In this document: positions 1 through 5,731 of the stretch, piece after piece
How positions within the stretch are numbered: the first letter of the stretch is position 1
How the letters are laid out: every line of letters starts with the position of its first letter
NCBI GenBank assembly: GCA_030626685.1
Contig: DAOUTL010000043.1
Span: forward strand, 1 to 9,552
Direction: 5' to 3'
Source: Candidatus Bathyarchaeota archaeon
GTDB lineage: Archaea > Thermoproteota > Bathyarchaeia > Bathyarchaeales > Bathycorpusculaceae
Length of the DNA stretch: 9,552 nt
Notes under the pieces: generated by a model
Databases searched by the model: none
What the model was told of the DNA's origin: nothing
The model's input: only the letters and a program-made list of their open reading frames with translations
Program-made: the position numbers and the translations under genes

Positions 1-365
1 AATATCATGTCTGAGTGAACCACAACCCATGGGCTTGGATTCTCAATTTGGCATACGTATATGGTTTTCTTTCCTTTAAGCTTGGCATAGAAAAGTTCCA
101 TGCACGTTCCAGCCGAAAGCCTCGGTAAATAAGCAATTAGAACATCGCATTTTTCAATGTCCTTTAAGTCCCTTCTTATGAAGTCAGCCGCTGGAACCCT
201 ATTCCACCAGCCCGGCTCAGTTCCCGCATATATGACTTTCTCACGCTGCCAAGGGTCAACGGGTTCGTAACCGCAACGGATGCAGATTTCGCGAATAAAA
301 TCCCTGTATGACTGCTCTGTCTCCACGCCCTGAATCGGACCTGAAATGAAAGCTTTTCTCTTCAC
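1..365 (-). CDS. Nucleoside 2-deoxyribosyltransferase-like protein (partial, C-terminus beyond the window)
   Basis: The first 121 residues are visible, reading leftwards from a GTG at 365-363; the gene runs off the left edge. GAGGAG lies 9 nt before the GTG, and no other start fits as well. The N-terminus has a beta strand and loop FISGPI (residues 6-11), then a helix with YRDFIREI, a Rossmann-like strand CDVLIAYLP (73-81), and the motif SAGTCMELFYAK (84-95). The Glu of this last motif (E90) matches the nucleophile position of nucleoside 2-deoxyribosyltransferases and the related DNPH1/Rcl hydrolases. Family members cleave or exchange the N-glycosidic bond of (deoxy)nucleosides or nucleotides in salvage, in the cytoplasm. 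Others in the fold are uncharacterised, so the substrate cannot be named. It is divergent from the DUF401 gene and shares its intergenic region. Family assignment is fairly confident; the precise reaction is inference. Confidence 0.75.
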   Translation of the reverse strand, partial: MKRKAFISGPIQGVETEQSYRDFIREICIRCGYEPVDPWQREKVIYAGTEPGWWNRVPAADFIRRDLKDIEKCDVLIAYLPRLSAGTCMELFYAKLKGKKTIYVCQIENPSPWVVVHSDMI

Positions 366-407
366 GACAAGTCTCTCCTCACATTTCGTTACATTTGAAA
401 GGAAAGA

Positions 408-432
408 ATTAAGAGTTTAAATGTATATTTTG
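408..432. promoter_or_regulatory. AT-rich shared promoter region of the divergent genes
   Basis: The 104-nt gap between the two divergent genes has one AT-rich core containing TTTAAATG and ATGTATATTTT. On the plus strand it lies about 40-50 nt before the TTG at 470. On the minus strand it lies about 50 nt before the GTG at 365. A TATA box in either direction fits. Which bases serve which gene cannot be decided by eye. Confidence 0.45.
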
Positions 433-469
433 GTTTTCCTAAGTAAATAATTACAAGGAAGCTTAACAT

Positions 470-1714
470 TTGGGATTCGTTGACCCTTTAACGGCGCTGG
501 TTGTTTCATTCTGTTTTCTTGGAGTAATGCTATATAAACGTGTGAACCTCGGAATAACCTTGAACGCAACAGCCTTGCTTTTAGCTTCACTTTCACTTAA
601 CTGGCAAAAAATTCCAACAGTAATTTTTGAAACCACCGTTGATTTACTCACGATTTCAGTTGTACTTGCAACCTTCGGAATAATGCTGCTAAGCCAACTC
701 TACAAAGAAACAGGAATTATTAACAATTTAAGCCATAGTCTAAGCAGAATAATTAACAATTCCAAGATTGTGTCAAGCGTTCTCCCAGCTGTCATAGGAT
801 TTCTCCCAGTTGCCGGCGGAGCATTGATGTCAGCGCCGCTCGTGGATTCTGAAGCGGAAAAACTCGGATTAAAACCTGAAAAGAAAGCTTACGTAAACGT
901 GTGGTTTAGACACGCCATTTTTCCAGTTTATCCAATAAGCCAGATTCTCATAATCACAGCAGCACTCACTGGAATAACTATACCCTCAATAATTACGCGT
1001 CAGATTCCAGTGGTTATCGCCATGATAATCGTTGGATACATTATCGGTTTTTGGAAAACTCCCAACGTAAAGAACAAGGAAAACTCAAAAATGAAAAACA
1101 GCTTAAACTCGGATTTAAAACGTTTTTTCACATCCTTCTCTCCAATTCTAGCGACAATAGTTGTGGTTGTCGTTTTAGATTTAACTGGTTTCGGCTCAGC
1201 TAAACAAAGCTTCGATGTGCTAATAGCAACGTTCATAGGACTAGCGGTTTTGATTGCAATTTCTAAGCTAAGCCTCAAAGTTTTCGCAAGCCCTCTCAAA
1301 AGCTGGGGAATCTACGGAATCACATTCGCAGCCTACGGCGCATTCTTGCTGAGAAACACAATGGTTACAACAGGAATCTCTGAAATTTTTAAAACACTAG
1401 TGACAAACGGAAGCGTCGACATCATCTTGCTGTTAACTGTTGCCCCGGCTGCCTTGGGATTTCTCACAGGTTCACCTTCGGGGGGAATTGCCATAAGCGT
1501 CTCAATTTTGACTGGAATTCTAACTTTTTCGCCTAAAACGGCAGCAATGATTTACACGAGCGCTTATCTCGGATATTTAATTGCACCAACACACCTTTGT
1601 TTCACGTTCACAGCGGACTATTTCAAGTGTTCACTTGGCAAAGTCTACAAGTACATGATTCCTTCATTTTTAATCTCATTCACAACAGCACTACTGATCT
1701 ATTTCCTAGTTTAG
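470..1714 (+). CDS. DUF401 family integral membrane protein (probable transporter)
   Basis: A 414-residue, very hydrophobic protein with about ten membrane segments. Motifs I associate with the DUF401 family are FLPVAGGALMSAP (111-123), the loop VWFRHAIFPVYP (144-155), a second re-entrant-like FLTGSPSGGIAIS (331-343), and APTHLCFTFTADYF (372-385) near the C-terminus. The two Gly/Pro-rich segments in the two halves suggest an inverted-repeat transporter fold of the ion transporter/GntP type. The substrate of DUF401 proteins is not known to me. The length is typical and both ends look complete. The TTG start is chosen because AAGGA at 455-459 lies about 10 nt upstream and the N-terminus runs straight into the first membrane helix. 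A T-rich stretch after the stop may end transcription. Confidence 0.82.
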   Translation: MGFVDPLTALVVSFCFLGVMLYKRVNLGITLNATALLLASLSLNWQKIPTVIFETTVDLLTISVVLATFGIMLLSQLYKETGIINNLSHSLSRIINNSKIVSSVLPAVIGFLPVAGGALMSAPLVDSEAEKLGLKPEKKAYVNVWFRHAIFPVYPISQILIITAALTGITIPSIITRQIPVVIAMIIVGYIIGFWKTPNVKNKENSKMKNSLNSDLKRFFTSFSPILATIVVVVVLDLTGFGSAKQSFDVLIATFIGLAVLIAISKLSLKVFASPLKSWGIYGITFAAYGAFLLRNTMVTTGISEIFKTLVTNGSVDIILLLTVAPAALGFLTGSPSGGIAISVSILTGILTFSPKTAAMIYTSAYLGYLIAPTHLCFTFTADYFKCSLGKVYKYMIPSFLISFTTALLIYFLV

Positions 1715-1725
1715 AATTTTTAATA
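1715..1725 (+). terminator. T-rich terminator after the DUF401 gene
   Basis: The sequence directly after the stop codon reads GAATTTTTAATAAA. Short T-runs are the usual archaeal termination signal. No hairpin is needed and none is obvious. Confidence 0.3.
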
Positions 1726-1730
1726 AAAAA

Positions 1731-1757
1731 TGGTGCCGAGGACCCTAGATTTAAACT
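1731..1757 (-). pseudogene. Degenerate tRNA 3'-end-like sequence (possible old attachment site)
   Basis: On the minus strand this reads as an acceptor 3' strand CCTCGGC plus A and an encoded CCA, followed by TTTTTT. It is preceded by a T-loop-like GTTTAAATC. The nine bases GTGCCGAGG (plus strand) are identical to the copies at 2747 and 5733. Beyond them the match continues with mostly A/G exchanges and a two-base insertion. No matching 5' half lies upstream on the minus strand, so it is not a functional tRNA. It is either the relic of a third attachment site for tRNA-Phe-specific elements or the tail of another lost tRNA. Unlike the intact tRNA-Phe at 5734, it has CCA encoded, which weakens the first reading. 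Confidence 0.35.
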
Positions 1758-2003
1758 GGAAATTGAACAGTGCCCTTTAGACTTAGAGTTCTTGAAGCCC
1801 TTAAGGATGGTCCGTTTCTCTCCGCGAATTATGTGGTTATCATATCAACACAATTGGAAAGTAACGGAGAAAGATGGAAAATTCTCGTAAGGATTAAATT
1901 TCTCATGACACACTTTTTTAACAACAAGAAAGGAAAACGAGTACTATGGAAACGTTTAATAGGTTACACATATCAGTATATTTGTAACAGAAGGTATGCG
2001 TAC
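1758..2003. other. Intergenic stretch without a supported gene
   Basis: The reading frame of the downstream regulator is open back to 1770, but the extra 78 residues lack a recognisable fold and their composition changes abruptly at the RHH domain. I read the stretch as non-coding. It contains AT-rich blocks (around 1893 and 1969-1984) that could serve as promoters for the gene at 2004. Confidence 0.4.
1969..1984 (+). promoter_or_regulatory. TATA-like element before the RHH regulator
   Basis: CATATCAGTATATTTG is centred about 27 nt before the GTG at 2004. Archaeal transcription starts about 25 nt after the TATA box, so the transcript would begin at or within a few bases of the start codon. 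This gives a leaderless or near-leaderless mRNA. Confidence 0.35.
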
Positions 2004-2348
2004 GTGAAAACTCAGGAGGAATTTTCATATCAAGTATCCAGTAAAGTTTCAAAGTCAACATACATGAAGATGAAACGGTTGATTGACGCTGGTATGTTTC
2101 TCAACTTCTCAGACTTCACAAGAAAAGCAATTGAAAACGAACTTGAACGGCTTGGAGAAACTGAAATCCTCAGCATTAGAGACGCTTCAGTTGAAGAGGC
2201 CAGAAAGTTGATAGAGGACTATATAGACCAACATCAAGGACCAGTTTATCCAAGCGACATAGCCGACCATTACGGTTTAGAAATTGAAACAGTCTTCGAA
2301 GCGGTCAAGCAATTAAAAGCTATGGGTAAAGTGAAAGAGGCAGAGTGA
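2004..2348 (+). CDS. Ribbon-helix-helix regulator with C-terminal winged-helix-like domain
   Basis: 114 residues. Residues 9-50 form an RHH (CopG/MetJ-like) fold: a polar strand QVSSKVSKSTY, helix 1 MKMKRLIDAG, the turn MFLNFSDFTR, and helix 2 KAIENELERLG. Residues about 63-112 look like a small helix-turn-helix: a helix in EEARKLIEDYI, then VYPSDIADHYGLEIETVFEAVKQL and a short KAMGKVKEAE tail. RHH proteins bind operator DNA as dimers, so this is a cytoplasmic DNA-binding protein; its targets are unknown. The GTG at 2004 is chosen because the RHH strand follows directly, AAGGT lies 8 nt before it, and a TATA box lies about 27 nt before it. AGGAGG just after the start has no usable codon behind it. 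It is followed after one base by a 56-residue ORF, so the two are probably co-translated. RHH genes of this sort are common in archaeal plasmids, viruses and their integrated remains. Confidence 0.65.
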   Translation: MKTQEEFSYQVSSKVSKSTYMKMKRLIDAGMFLNFSDFTRKAIENELERLGETEILSIRDASVEEARKLIEDYIDQHQGPVYPSDIADHYGLEIETVFEAVKQLKAMGKVKEAE

Positions 2349-2349
2349 A

Positions 2350-2520
2350 ATGGCTGTCCACATCAAAGCTGGCGACTGCATCATAGGGAAAAGACTTGTA
2401 TATGAAGCTAGAAAAGCTCCACCTTCATCCCTTGTCAGAAAAAGCGGAAAACATCGAGGAGTCAGAGGAAAACTATACGACGCAAAATGCTGGATAGAAA
2501 CCCCAATTCAAAAAGCCTAG
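2350..2520 (+). CDS. Small basic hypothetical protein, 56 residues
   Basis: The ATG starts one base after the stop of the RHH regulator, and the GTGAAAGAGG at the end of that gene can act as ribosome binding site. The product is rich in Lys and Arg, with a middle RKAPPSSLVRKSGKHRGVRG and two Cys residues (10 and 47). No membrane helix or signal peptide is visible, and I do not recognise a family. The tight coupling suggests that it works with the regulator, for example as a DNA-binding or accessory partner. This is inference from position only. It is supported as a gene by the spacing and a clean 57-codon frame. Confidence 0.5.
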   Translation: MAVHIKAGDCIIGKRLVYEARKAPPSSLVRKSGKHRGVRGKLYDAKCWIETPIQKA

Positions 2521-2528
2521 ACGCTAAA

Positions 2529-2693
2529 TTAAAACTCAACTTTCAAATGATCAAAAGCTAACATGCAAATAAACTATTTGAAAACCCCTTCCCTAAAGGG
2601 TAGGTGTTCACCATCAGCAAGAACGAGATTCATTCTGTCATTAAGATTTCTTTTCCTCAGCTTTCTCAGCATCCCGAGCGCACGGGAAAGTCG
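2529..2693 (-). pseudogene. Remnant of a SAM-dependent methyltransferase gene
   Basis: On the minus strand one frame reads RLSRALGMLRK, then MNLVLADGEHLPFREGVFK, an amber stop (2576-2574), then FICMLAFDHLKVEF and an ochre stop. The string ADGEHLPFREGVF matches the post-motif-I segment of class I methyltransferases of the Methyltransf_11 type (consensus aDaehLPFpdgsFD). What follows the amber codon matches the next conserved strand, where a leu/val-rich segment ends in -HL. The glycine-rich SAM-binding motif that should come earlier is absent, because the frame closes at 2694. It is therefore a short fragment with an internal stop and not a working gene. It lies just outside the tRNA-Phe repeat at 2746, where remnants of displaced genes are expected. 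Confidence 0.45.
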
Positions 2694-2745
2694 TTAATGT
2701 AACCTCTTTGAATAGATTTGATTATGAGTTGTGGAGTCTGTCTGT

Positions 2746-2769
2746 AGTGCCGAGGGCCGGGTTTGAACC
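2746..2769. repeat. Left attachment-site repeat: 24-bp copy of the tRNA-Phe 3' end
   Basis: These 24 bases are identical to 5732-5755, where they form the 3' strand of the T-arm, the T-loop and the acceptor 3' strand of the intact tRNA-Phe, plus two bases beyond. Here the sequence inward (minus-strand 5' side) no longer pairs as a T-stem and no tRNA 5' part follows. A displaced tRNA 3' end in the same orientation is the classic trace of integration by a tyrosine recombinase. The block between the copies ends with an integrase fragment, which supports this. Confidence 0.75.
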
Positions 2770-2779
2770 CCCAACAAGT

Positions 2780-2791
2780 GGAGATATCTCC
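2780..2791. promoter_or_regulatory. 12-bp perfect palindrome, possible operator
   Basis: GGAGATATCTCC is a perfect palindrome between the left repeat and the AbiE promoter. AbiEi antitoxins are known to repress their operon through inverted repeats, but this site lies about 110 nt before the TATA box, so the role is open. Its right part belongs to a repeat (GAT-A/G-TCTCCCGCACA) found again at 5196-5210. Confidence 0.3.
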
Positions 2792-2816
2792 CGCACAACC
2801 CCTCTTTTTTCTATAG
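2783..2816. repeat. Repeat flanking the AbiE module, left copy
   Basis: GATATCTCCCGCACA followed by a pyrimidine run CTTTTTTCTATA recurs at 5196-5227 as GATGTCTCCCGCACA followed by CTTTTTTCTGTA. The first block matches in 14 of 15 positions and the tail is offset by one base. The two copies bracket the toxin-antitoxin pair. They could be transcription terminators, recombinase arm sites or scars of a cassette boundary. Confidence 0.4.
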
Positions 2817-2895
2817 TAATGTTTCGGAGTTCCTGAACATATTATTTTTGTTTTCCAAAGTCTTAGTGATTAGAAAGATAATTGCTAAGGAAAAA

Positions 2896-2912
2896 GGAAA
2901 AAAATATAATGA
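2896..2912 (+). promoter_or_regulatory. Promoter of the AbiE-like operon
   Basis: GGAAAAAAATATAATG has a purine-rich BRE-like part followed by the TATA box AAATATAAT near 2901-2909. Transcription should start near 2930, leaving a short leader with the GGTGA ribosome site at 2936-2940. Confidence 0.5.
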
Positions 2913-2947
2913 AGATTATGTCTACTATTGAATAAGGTGATATGAAG

Positions 2948-4162
2948 ATGGAGCGCGGTGTAGAAGCGTATGTTTCGAGAGAAATTCTGAGAGTTTTCAG
3001 TGGGTACACATTGGTAGCGACGAATGAAACGCTCCCGGGACGAATCAAGATCGACTTTCACCTAAGAGATAAGAATAATACCGATGTATTTTTGGAAGTG
3101 TCAGCGCGCAAAATAGAACGTTCCATGCTTAGTAAAATACTCAATTTATACTCTTCGCTGTCTAATGTGGAACCACCTCTGAAGAAGTTTGAGCTAATTA
3201 TTGTAGGCTCTGAGGTTGCTAACTCGGTAAGAAAGGAGCTTGAGGGCCTTCCTATTCGGTTGATTACCTTTGAGGAGTTGGGAATTACTCAAAGAAAGTT
3301 GAAGGAAATCGAAGAGGAGCAGAGGCAGCTCAGAATTCGCAAACTGTCACCTGAAGAAGCAAGATTAGTAGCCAGATGGGAAGCTGAAAAGAAGACTGTG
3401 ATTCGAGCAATGGATGTTCAGAATGCCTTGCATTGCTCGCCTGATTATGCTTACTTTCTGCTTCATAAGCTCGAACGTAAGAAATGGATTGAAAGGGTAA
3501 ATACTGGCGTTTATCAATTTGTACCGGCAGCATACGGTTATCCTGAGAAAATCCCGCCTGCTAATGCTTTTGTCGTCGGCACAGCTTTTGTTGAACCATA
3601 CTATTTCAGTTACTACACGTCGAACAGCCACTACGGTTTTACCACTCAAATGCCGTTCACTTTGTTCATTGCGACTACGAAGAAGAAGCCCAAAGTTGAA
3701 TGGCAGGGTGTCACTTTCAAATTTGTGACATTATCTGAGCGCAAATTCTTTGGATATCGACTTGAGAGAACCTTTGATGCCGAGGTTTACATGGCTGAAC
3801 CTGAGAAGTCTTTGGTTGATTCGTTTGACAAGCCACATTACGCTGGCGGAATAGAGCAACTGGCAAGAATCACTTGGCGAGGCCTTGCAAGGATTGACCA
3901 GAGCAAGTTGGTGGATTACGCTATCAGAATGAAATCACATGCCTTGGTTCAAAGACTCGGGTTTATCATCGACTTTTTGACAAGAGAAGGACTTGTTAGA
4001 CCGATGCCATCAGATCTTAGGAGATTGTTAAGAGGTTGTGTTGGAAAAGCACCGCTTTATCTTGATTCGCGAAAGCCAAAGACAGGTTCGTTCTCCAAGG
4101 AATGGAGAGTCGTTAGTAACGTATCCAGAGATCAACTACTGAGCGAAATTGAGGTGAGGTGA
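2948..4162 (+). CDS. AbiEi-like type IV antitoxin/regulator fused to an N-terminal PD-(D/E)XK nuclease-like domain
   Basis: 404 residues. Residues about 147-195 form a winged helix (MDVQNALHCSPDYAYFLLHKLERKKWIERV, wing NTGVYQF). The AbiEi C-terminal region follows: VGTAFVEPYYFSYYTSNSHYGF, IATTKKKP, FKFVTLSERKFFGY and VYMAEPEKSLVDSFDKPHYAGG. This is the type IV antitoxin architecture, which represses the operon and counters the AbiEii toxin. Plain AbiEi proteins have roughly 200-280 residues; here about 110 extra residues lie in front. They look like a restriction-endonuclease fold: a helix VEAYVSREILRVF, then KIDFHLRDKNNTDVFLEVSAR with Asp36 and Glu50. The expected ExK lysine is Ser52, and a Lys lies at 55. 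A helical Glu/Lys-rich linker (about 112-150) joins the parts. ATG 2948 is preferred to ATG 2942 because GGTGA ends 7 nt before it; 2942 would leave almost no spacing. Whether the nuclease domain cuts DNA is unknown. Confidence 0.78.
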   Translation: MERGVEAYVSREILRVFSGYTLVATNETLPGRIKIDFHLRDKNNTDVFLEVSARKIERSMLSKILNLYSSLSNVEPPLKKFELIIVGSEVANSVRKELEGLPIRLITFEELGITQRKLKEIEEEQRQLRIRKLSPEEARLVARWEAEKKTVIRAMDVQNALHCSPDYAYFLLHKLERKKWIERVNTGVYQFVPAAYGYPEKIPPANAFVVGTAFVEPYYFSYYTSNSHYGFTTQMPFTLFIATTKKKPKVEWQGVTFKFVTLSERKFFGYRLERTFDAEVYMAEPEKSLVDSFDKPHYAGGIEQLARITWRGLARIDQSKLVDYAIRMKSHALVQRLGFIIDFLTREGLVRPMPSDLRRLLRGCVGKAPLYLDSRKPKTGSFSKEWRVVSNVSRDQLLSEIEVR

Positions 4163-4168
4163 AAATAG

Positions 4169-5062
4169 ATGTTGGATAAGAAGCATGTGACGTTCTATGC
4201 CAGATCAAGCAAAGTGCCTTTGGATGTGGCTGAACGAGATGTGATTTTAACCTATGCTTTGCGGGTCTTGTCAGAGAGCATTTTGTCGAGGTTGGCTTTC
4301 AAGGGTGGCACCTGTTTAAAGAAGGTATATTTTGGGAATATTGGAAGATTCTCGATGGATCTTGACTTCACGAGTTCAGGCATGCCACTCGAAGAGCTTA
4401 AGCAGGGCCTTAGGAAATCGTTGGGTAAGCAGAGTTATTATGGCATAGAATTCAAGATCATTGAGGAAAATGTTAGAACGAGATTTGGCGTAGGCGATGA
4501 GTCTTACTTGGCTGTAGTCCATTATGCTCACAGTTGGAATGCTAAAGAGTTTATGCTTGAAGTCAGCTACAGAGAAGATTCGCTTCTGCCTCTTCAAGAG
4601 GCGCTACTTTTCGATGAGATGTATTTCAAGTTCTGTGAATTTCCAACGTTCGCTGTAAGATGTTTACAAAAGGAGGAGTTGCTGGCAGAGAAGTTACGAG
4701 CTACATTTCAGAGGATTCGAGCAAGGGATGTGTATGACCTTTACTTGTTTTCGGGGAGGCCATTTGATAAAGACTTGGTGAGAAAGCTTGTCGTTGTTAA
4801 ATGCTGGAATGTTCGAGAACCTTTCAGTCCAGAGGCGCTTCTGAAAAGCATATCTGAGGCTCAGTATGACTGGGATAACCTTCAGCGATTGGTGAGAAGG
4901 GGAGATCTGCCCTCTCAAGAGATTGTGACCAGGAAGGTGATCAGCGAATATGCGTTTCTTGAAGACTTGGACAGTGATCTACTTAGAATCGTCAATGATT
5001 CCAAGGCTCATAAAGAGAAAGAGCTGGTTGCGAGGATTTTGGGAAAAAAGATGTTCGTCTAA
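4169..5062 (+). CDS. AbiEii/AbiGii-type nucleotidyltransferase toxin
   Basis: 297 residues with the hallmarks of the AbiEii toxin family (DNA polymerase beta-like nucleotidyltransferase). Motif 1 is FKGGTCLKK (44-52), followed by the catalytic SMDLDF (62-67) with Asp64 and Asp66. Further on are EEL (169-171), AEKLRA (173-178) and ARDVYDLY (185-192), which carries the conserved Arg, Asp and Asp. AbiEii proteins are GTP-binding enzymes; related MenT toxins add nucleotides to tRNA acceptor ends and block translation. The substrate here is not known. The start lies 6 nt after the AbiEi-like gene, and GAGGTGAGGTG at 4151-4161 is a strong ribosome site overlapping its end, so the two form an operon in antitoxin-toxin order. 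Length is close to the family norm and all motifs are intact, so it is probably active. Confidence 0.88.
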   Translation: MLDKKHVTFYARSSKVPLDVAERDVILTYALRVLSESILSRLAFKGGTCLKKVYFGNIGRFSMDLDFTSSGMPLEELKQGLRKSLGKQSYYGIEFKIIEENVRTRFGVGDESYLAVVHYAHSWNAKEFMLEVSYREDSLLPLQEALLFDEMYFKFCEFPTFAVRCLQKEELLAEKLRATFQRIRARDVYDLYLFSGRPFDKDLVRKLVVVKCWNVREPFSPEALLKSISEAQYDWDNLQRLVRRGDLPSQEIVTRKVISEYAFLEDLDSDLLRIVNDSKAHKEKELVARILGKKMFV

Positions 5063-5074
5063 TTGGCGGAGTTG

Positions 5075-5118
5075 CCGATATATCGGTAACGTTTGACCTT
5101 TAAATATCTTACCGATAT
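5075..5118. promoter_or_regulatory. Operator-like inverted repeat around a TATA box
   Basis: CCGATATATCGG (5075-5086) is a perfect palindrome. Its right half extends to ATATCGGTAA (5080-5089), which is repeated in inverse as TTACCGATAT (5109-5118). Between them lies CTTTAAATAT, a TATA-like sequence. This is the layout of a promoter that a dimeric repressor can shut. No gene follows directly in either direction except the 3' end of the toxin gene on the left. Confidence 0.45.
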
Positions 5119-5195
5119 GTTCTCTGCATTGTTGTGTAGATTATCATTCGACGAACTAAACTCACGATGCGTTGTTGGTTTTCAGCTGATAAGGT

Positions 5196-5227
5196 GATGT
5201 CTCCCGCACATCTTTCTTTTTTCTGTA
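5196..5227 (+). repeat. Repeat flanking the AbiE module, right copy, with T-run
   Basis: GATGTCTCCCGCACA followed by TCTTTCTTTTTTCTGTA matches the copy at 2783-2816. The T-run could terminate the AbiE transcript about 150 nt after the toxin stop. Confidence 0.4.
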
Positions 5228-5252
5228 TGGTGTGGCTCAGTGTAAGTTGTTT

Positions 5253-5292
5253 TGCTCAACAGCATTGAGCATTTATATGCCCGATTGAGCAT
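5253..5292. promoter_or_regulatory. Operator-like repeats of TTGAGCA around a TATA box
   Basis: ATTGAGCAT occurs at 5264-5272 and again at 5284-5292, exactly 20 bp (two helical turns) apart. TTTATATGC, a TATA-like core, lies between. TGCTCAA at 5253-5259 is the inverse of the first copy. Such spacing is typical of cooperative repressor binding over a promoter. Confidence 0.45.
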
Positions 5293-5406
5293 CAGCTTGA
5301 GACTTTTACAGGAATTTAATAGAGTTACCCAAAAATGGCATACAACGTTAAAATCGATCGATTGACGCGATCTACGAGGTTTCAGGAAAGAACAATTACA
5401 GTTTTG

Positions 5407-5436
5407 TTGACAGTTTATTTATAAATAGTTTGTCAA
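5407..5436. promoter_or_regulatory. 30-bp imperfect palindrome centred on a TATA box
   Basis: TTGACA (5407-5412) and TGTCAA (5431-5436) are the arms, and TATTTATAAATA (5416-5427) is a perfect palindrome in the centre. It lies directly in front of the integrase fragment. If it is a promoter, transcription would start inside that fragment, so it more likely belonged to an earlier gene arrangement or works on the other strand. Confidence 0.45.
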
Positions 5437-5699
5437 TGAAGTTGCAGCTCACCTTGAGACATTGGAAGGCCACAATGGAATACCACAGGACAAAAGACAT
5501 CCTCTACGTCATGCAGTTGCTCGGCCACAAAAACATCAAAAACACGCTGCTGTACACACAGTTAGTGAAATTCAAGGAAGATGACGAGTTCATCTGCAAA
5601 GTGGCGAGAACACCAAACGAGATTAAAGAACTGATAGAAGCAGGATTTGAATACATCTGCGATTCGGATGGTCTTAAATTTTTTCGTAAACGAAAGTGA
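5436..5699 (+). pseudogene. C-terminal fragment of a tyrosine recombinase (integrase)
   Basis: The frame encodes only the last part of an archaeal XerC/D-type integrase. Box II is LRHWKA (residues 7-12 from the ATG at 5436), with the second catalytic Arg. Then come LLGHKN (28-33) with the conserved Gly-His, LLYTQL (39-44) with the nucleophilic Tyr, and the family tail up to FFRKRK. A complete enzyme has roughly 250-350 residues. The arm-binding domain and the first catalytic Arg are missing, and the first His of the HxxR motif appears as Leu. The remainder therefore cannot recombine DNA alone. The stop lies 33 nt before the attachment repeat at 5732, the usual place for such an integrase gene. 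I see no N-terminal partner elsewhere in the window, so it looks like deletion and not an SSV-type split gene. The element is probably trapped. Confidence 0.7.
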
Positions 5700-5731
5700 A
5701 CTGTCGCGGGCTTATCCCACAACAACATTAA

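Larger units (their letters stand above)
2521..2947. other. Gene-poor stretch holding a methyltransferase relic, attachment-site copy and AbiE promoter
   Basis: This 427-nt stretch has no intact gene. In order it holds the methyltransferase relic, the left 24-bp tRNA-Phe repeat (2746-2769), the 12-bp palindrome GGAGATATCTCC (2780-2791), a T-run (CTCTTTTTT, 2801-2810) and the TATA box of the AbiE operon near 2901. Confidence 0.6.
5063..5435. other. Regulatory-looking stretch without a gene
   Basis: 373 nt between the toxin and the integrase fragment. I see no convincing coding sequence; a 29-codon ORF from the ATG at 5335 has no recognisable features. The stretch holds three separate pairings of inverted or direct repeats with a TATA-like core (5075-5118, 5253-5292, 5407-5436) and the right copy of the CTCCCGCACA repeat with a T-run. 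It could be the former control or replication region of the element. Confidence 0.5.

Noticed and set aside
1770..2003. N-terminal extension of the RHH regulator by 78 residues
   Set aside because: The extension has no recognisable fold, and a GTG with a spaced AAGGT and a TATA box sits directly before the RHH domain.
5335..5424. A 29-codon ORF between the operator-like repeats
   Set aside because: It is short, has no ribosome site at a good distance and no recognisable motif. It could be integrase debris, but nothing shows it.
5430..5699. An SSV-type split integrase with the other half at the left repeat
   Set aside because: No N-terminal integrase sequence is visible near 2746-2940. The attachment repeat lies after the integrase stop and not within its gene.
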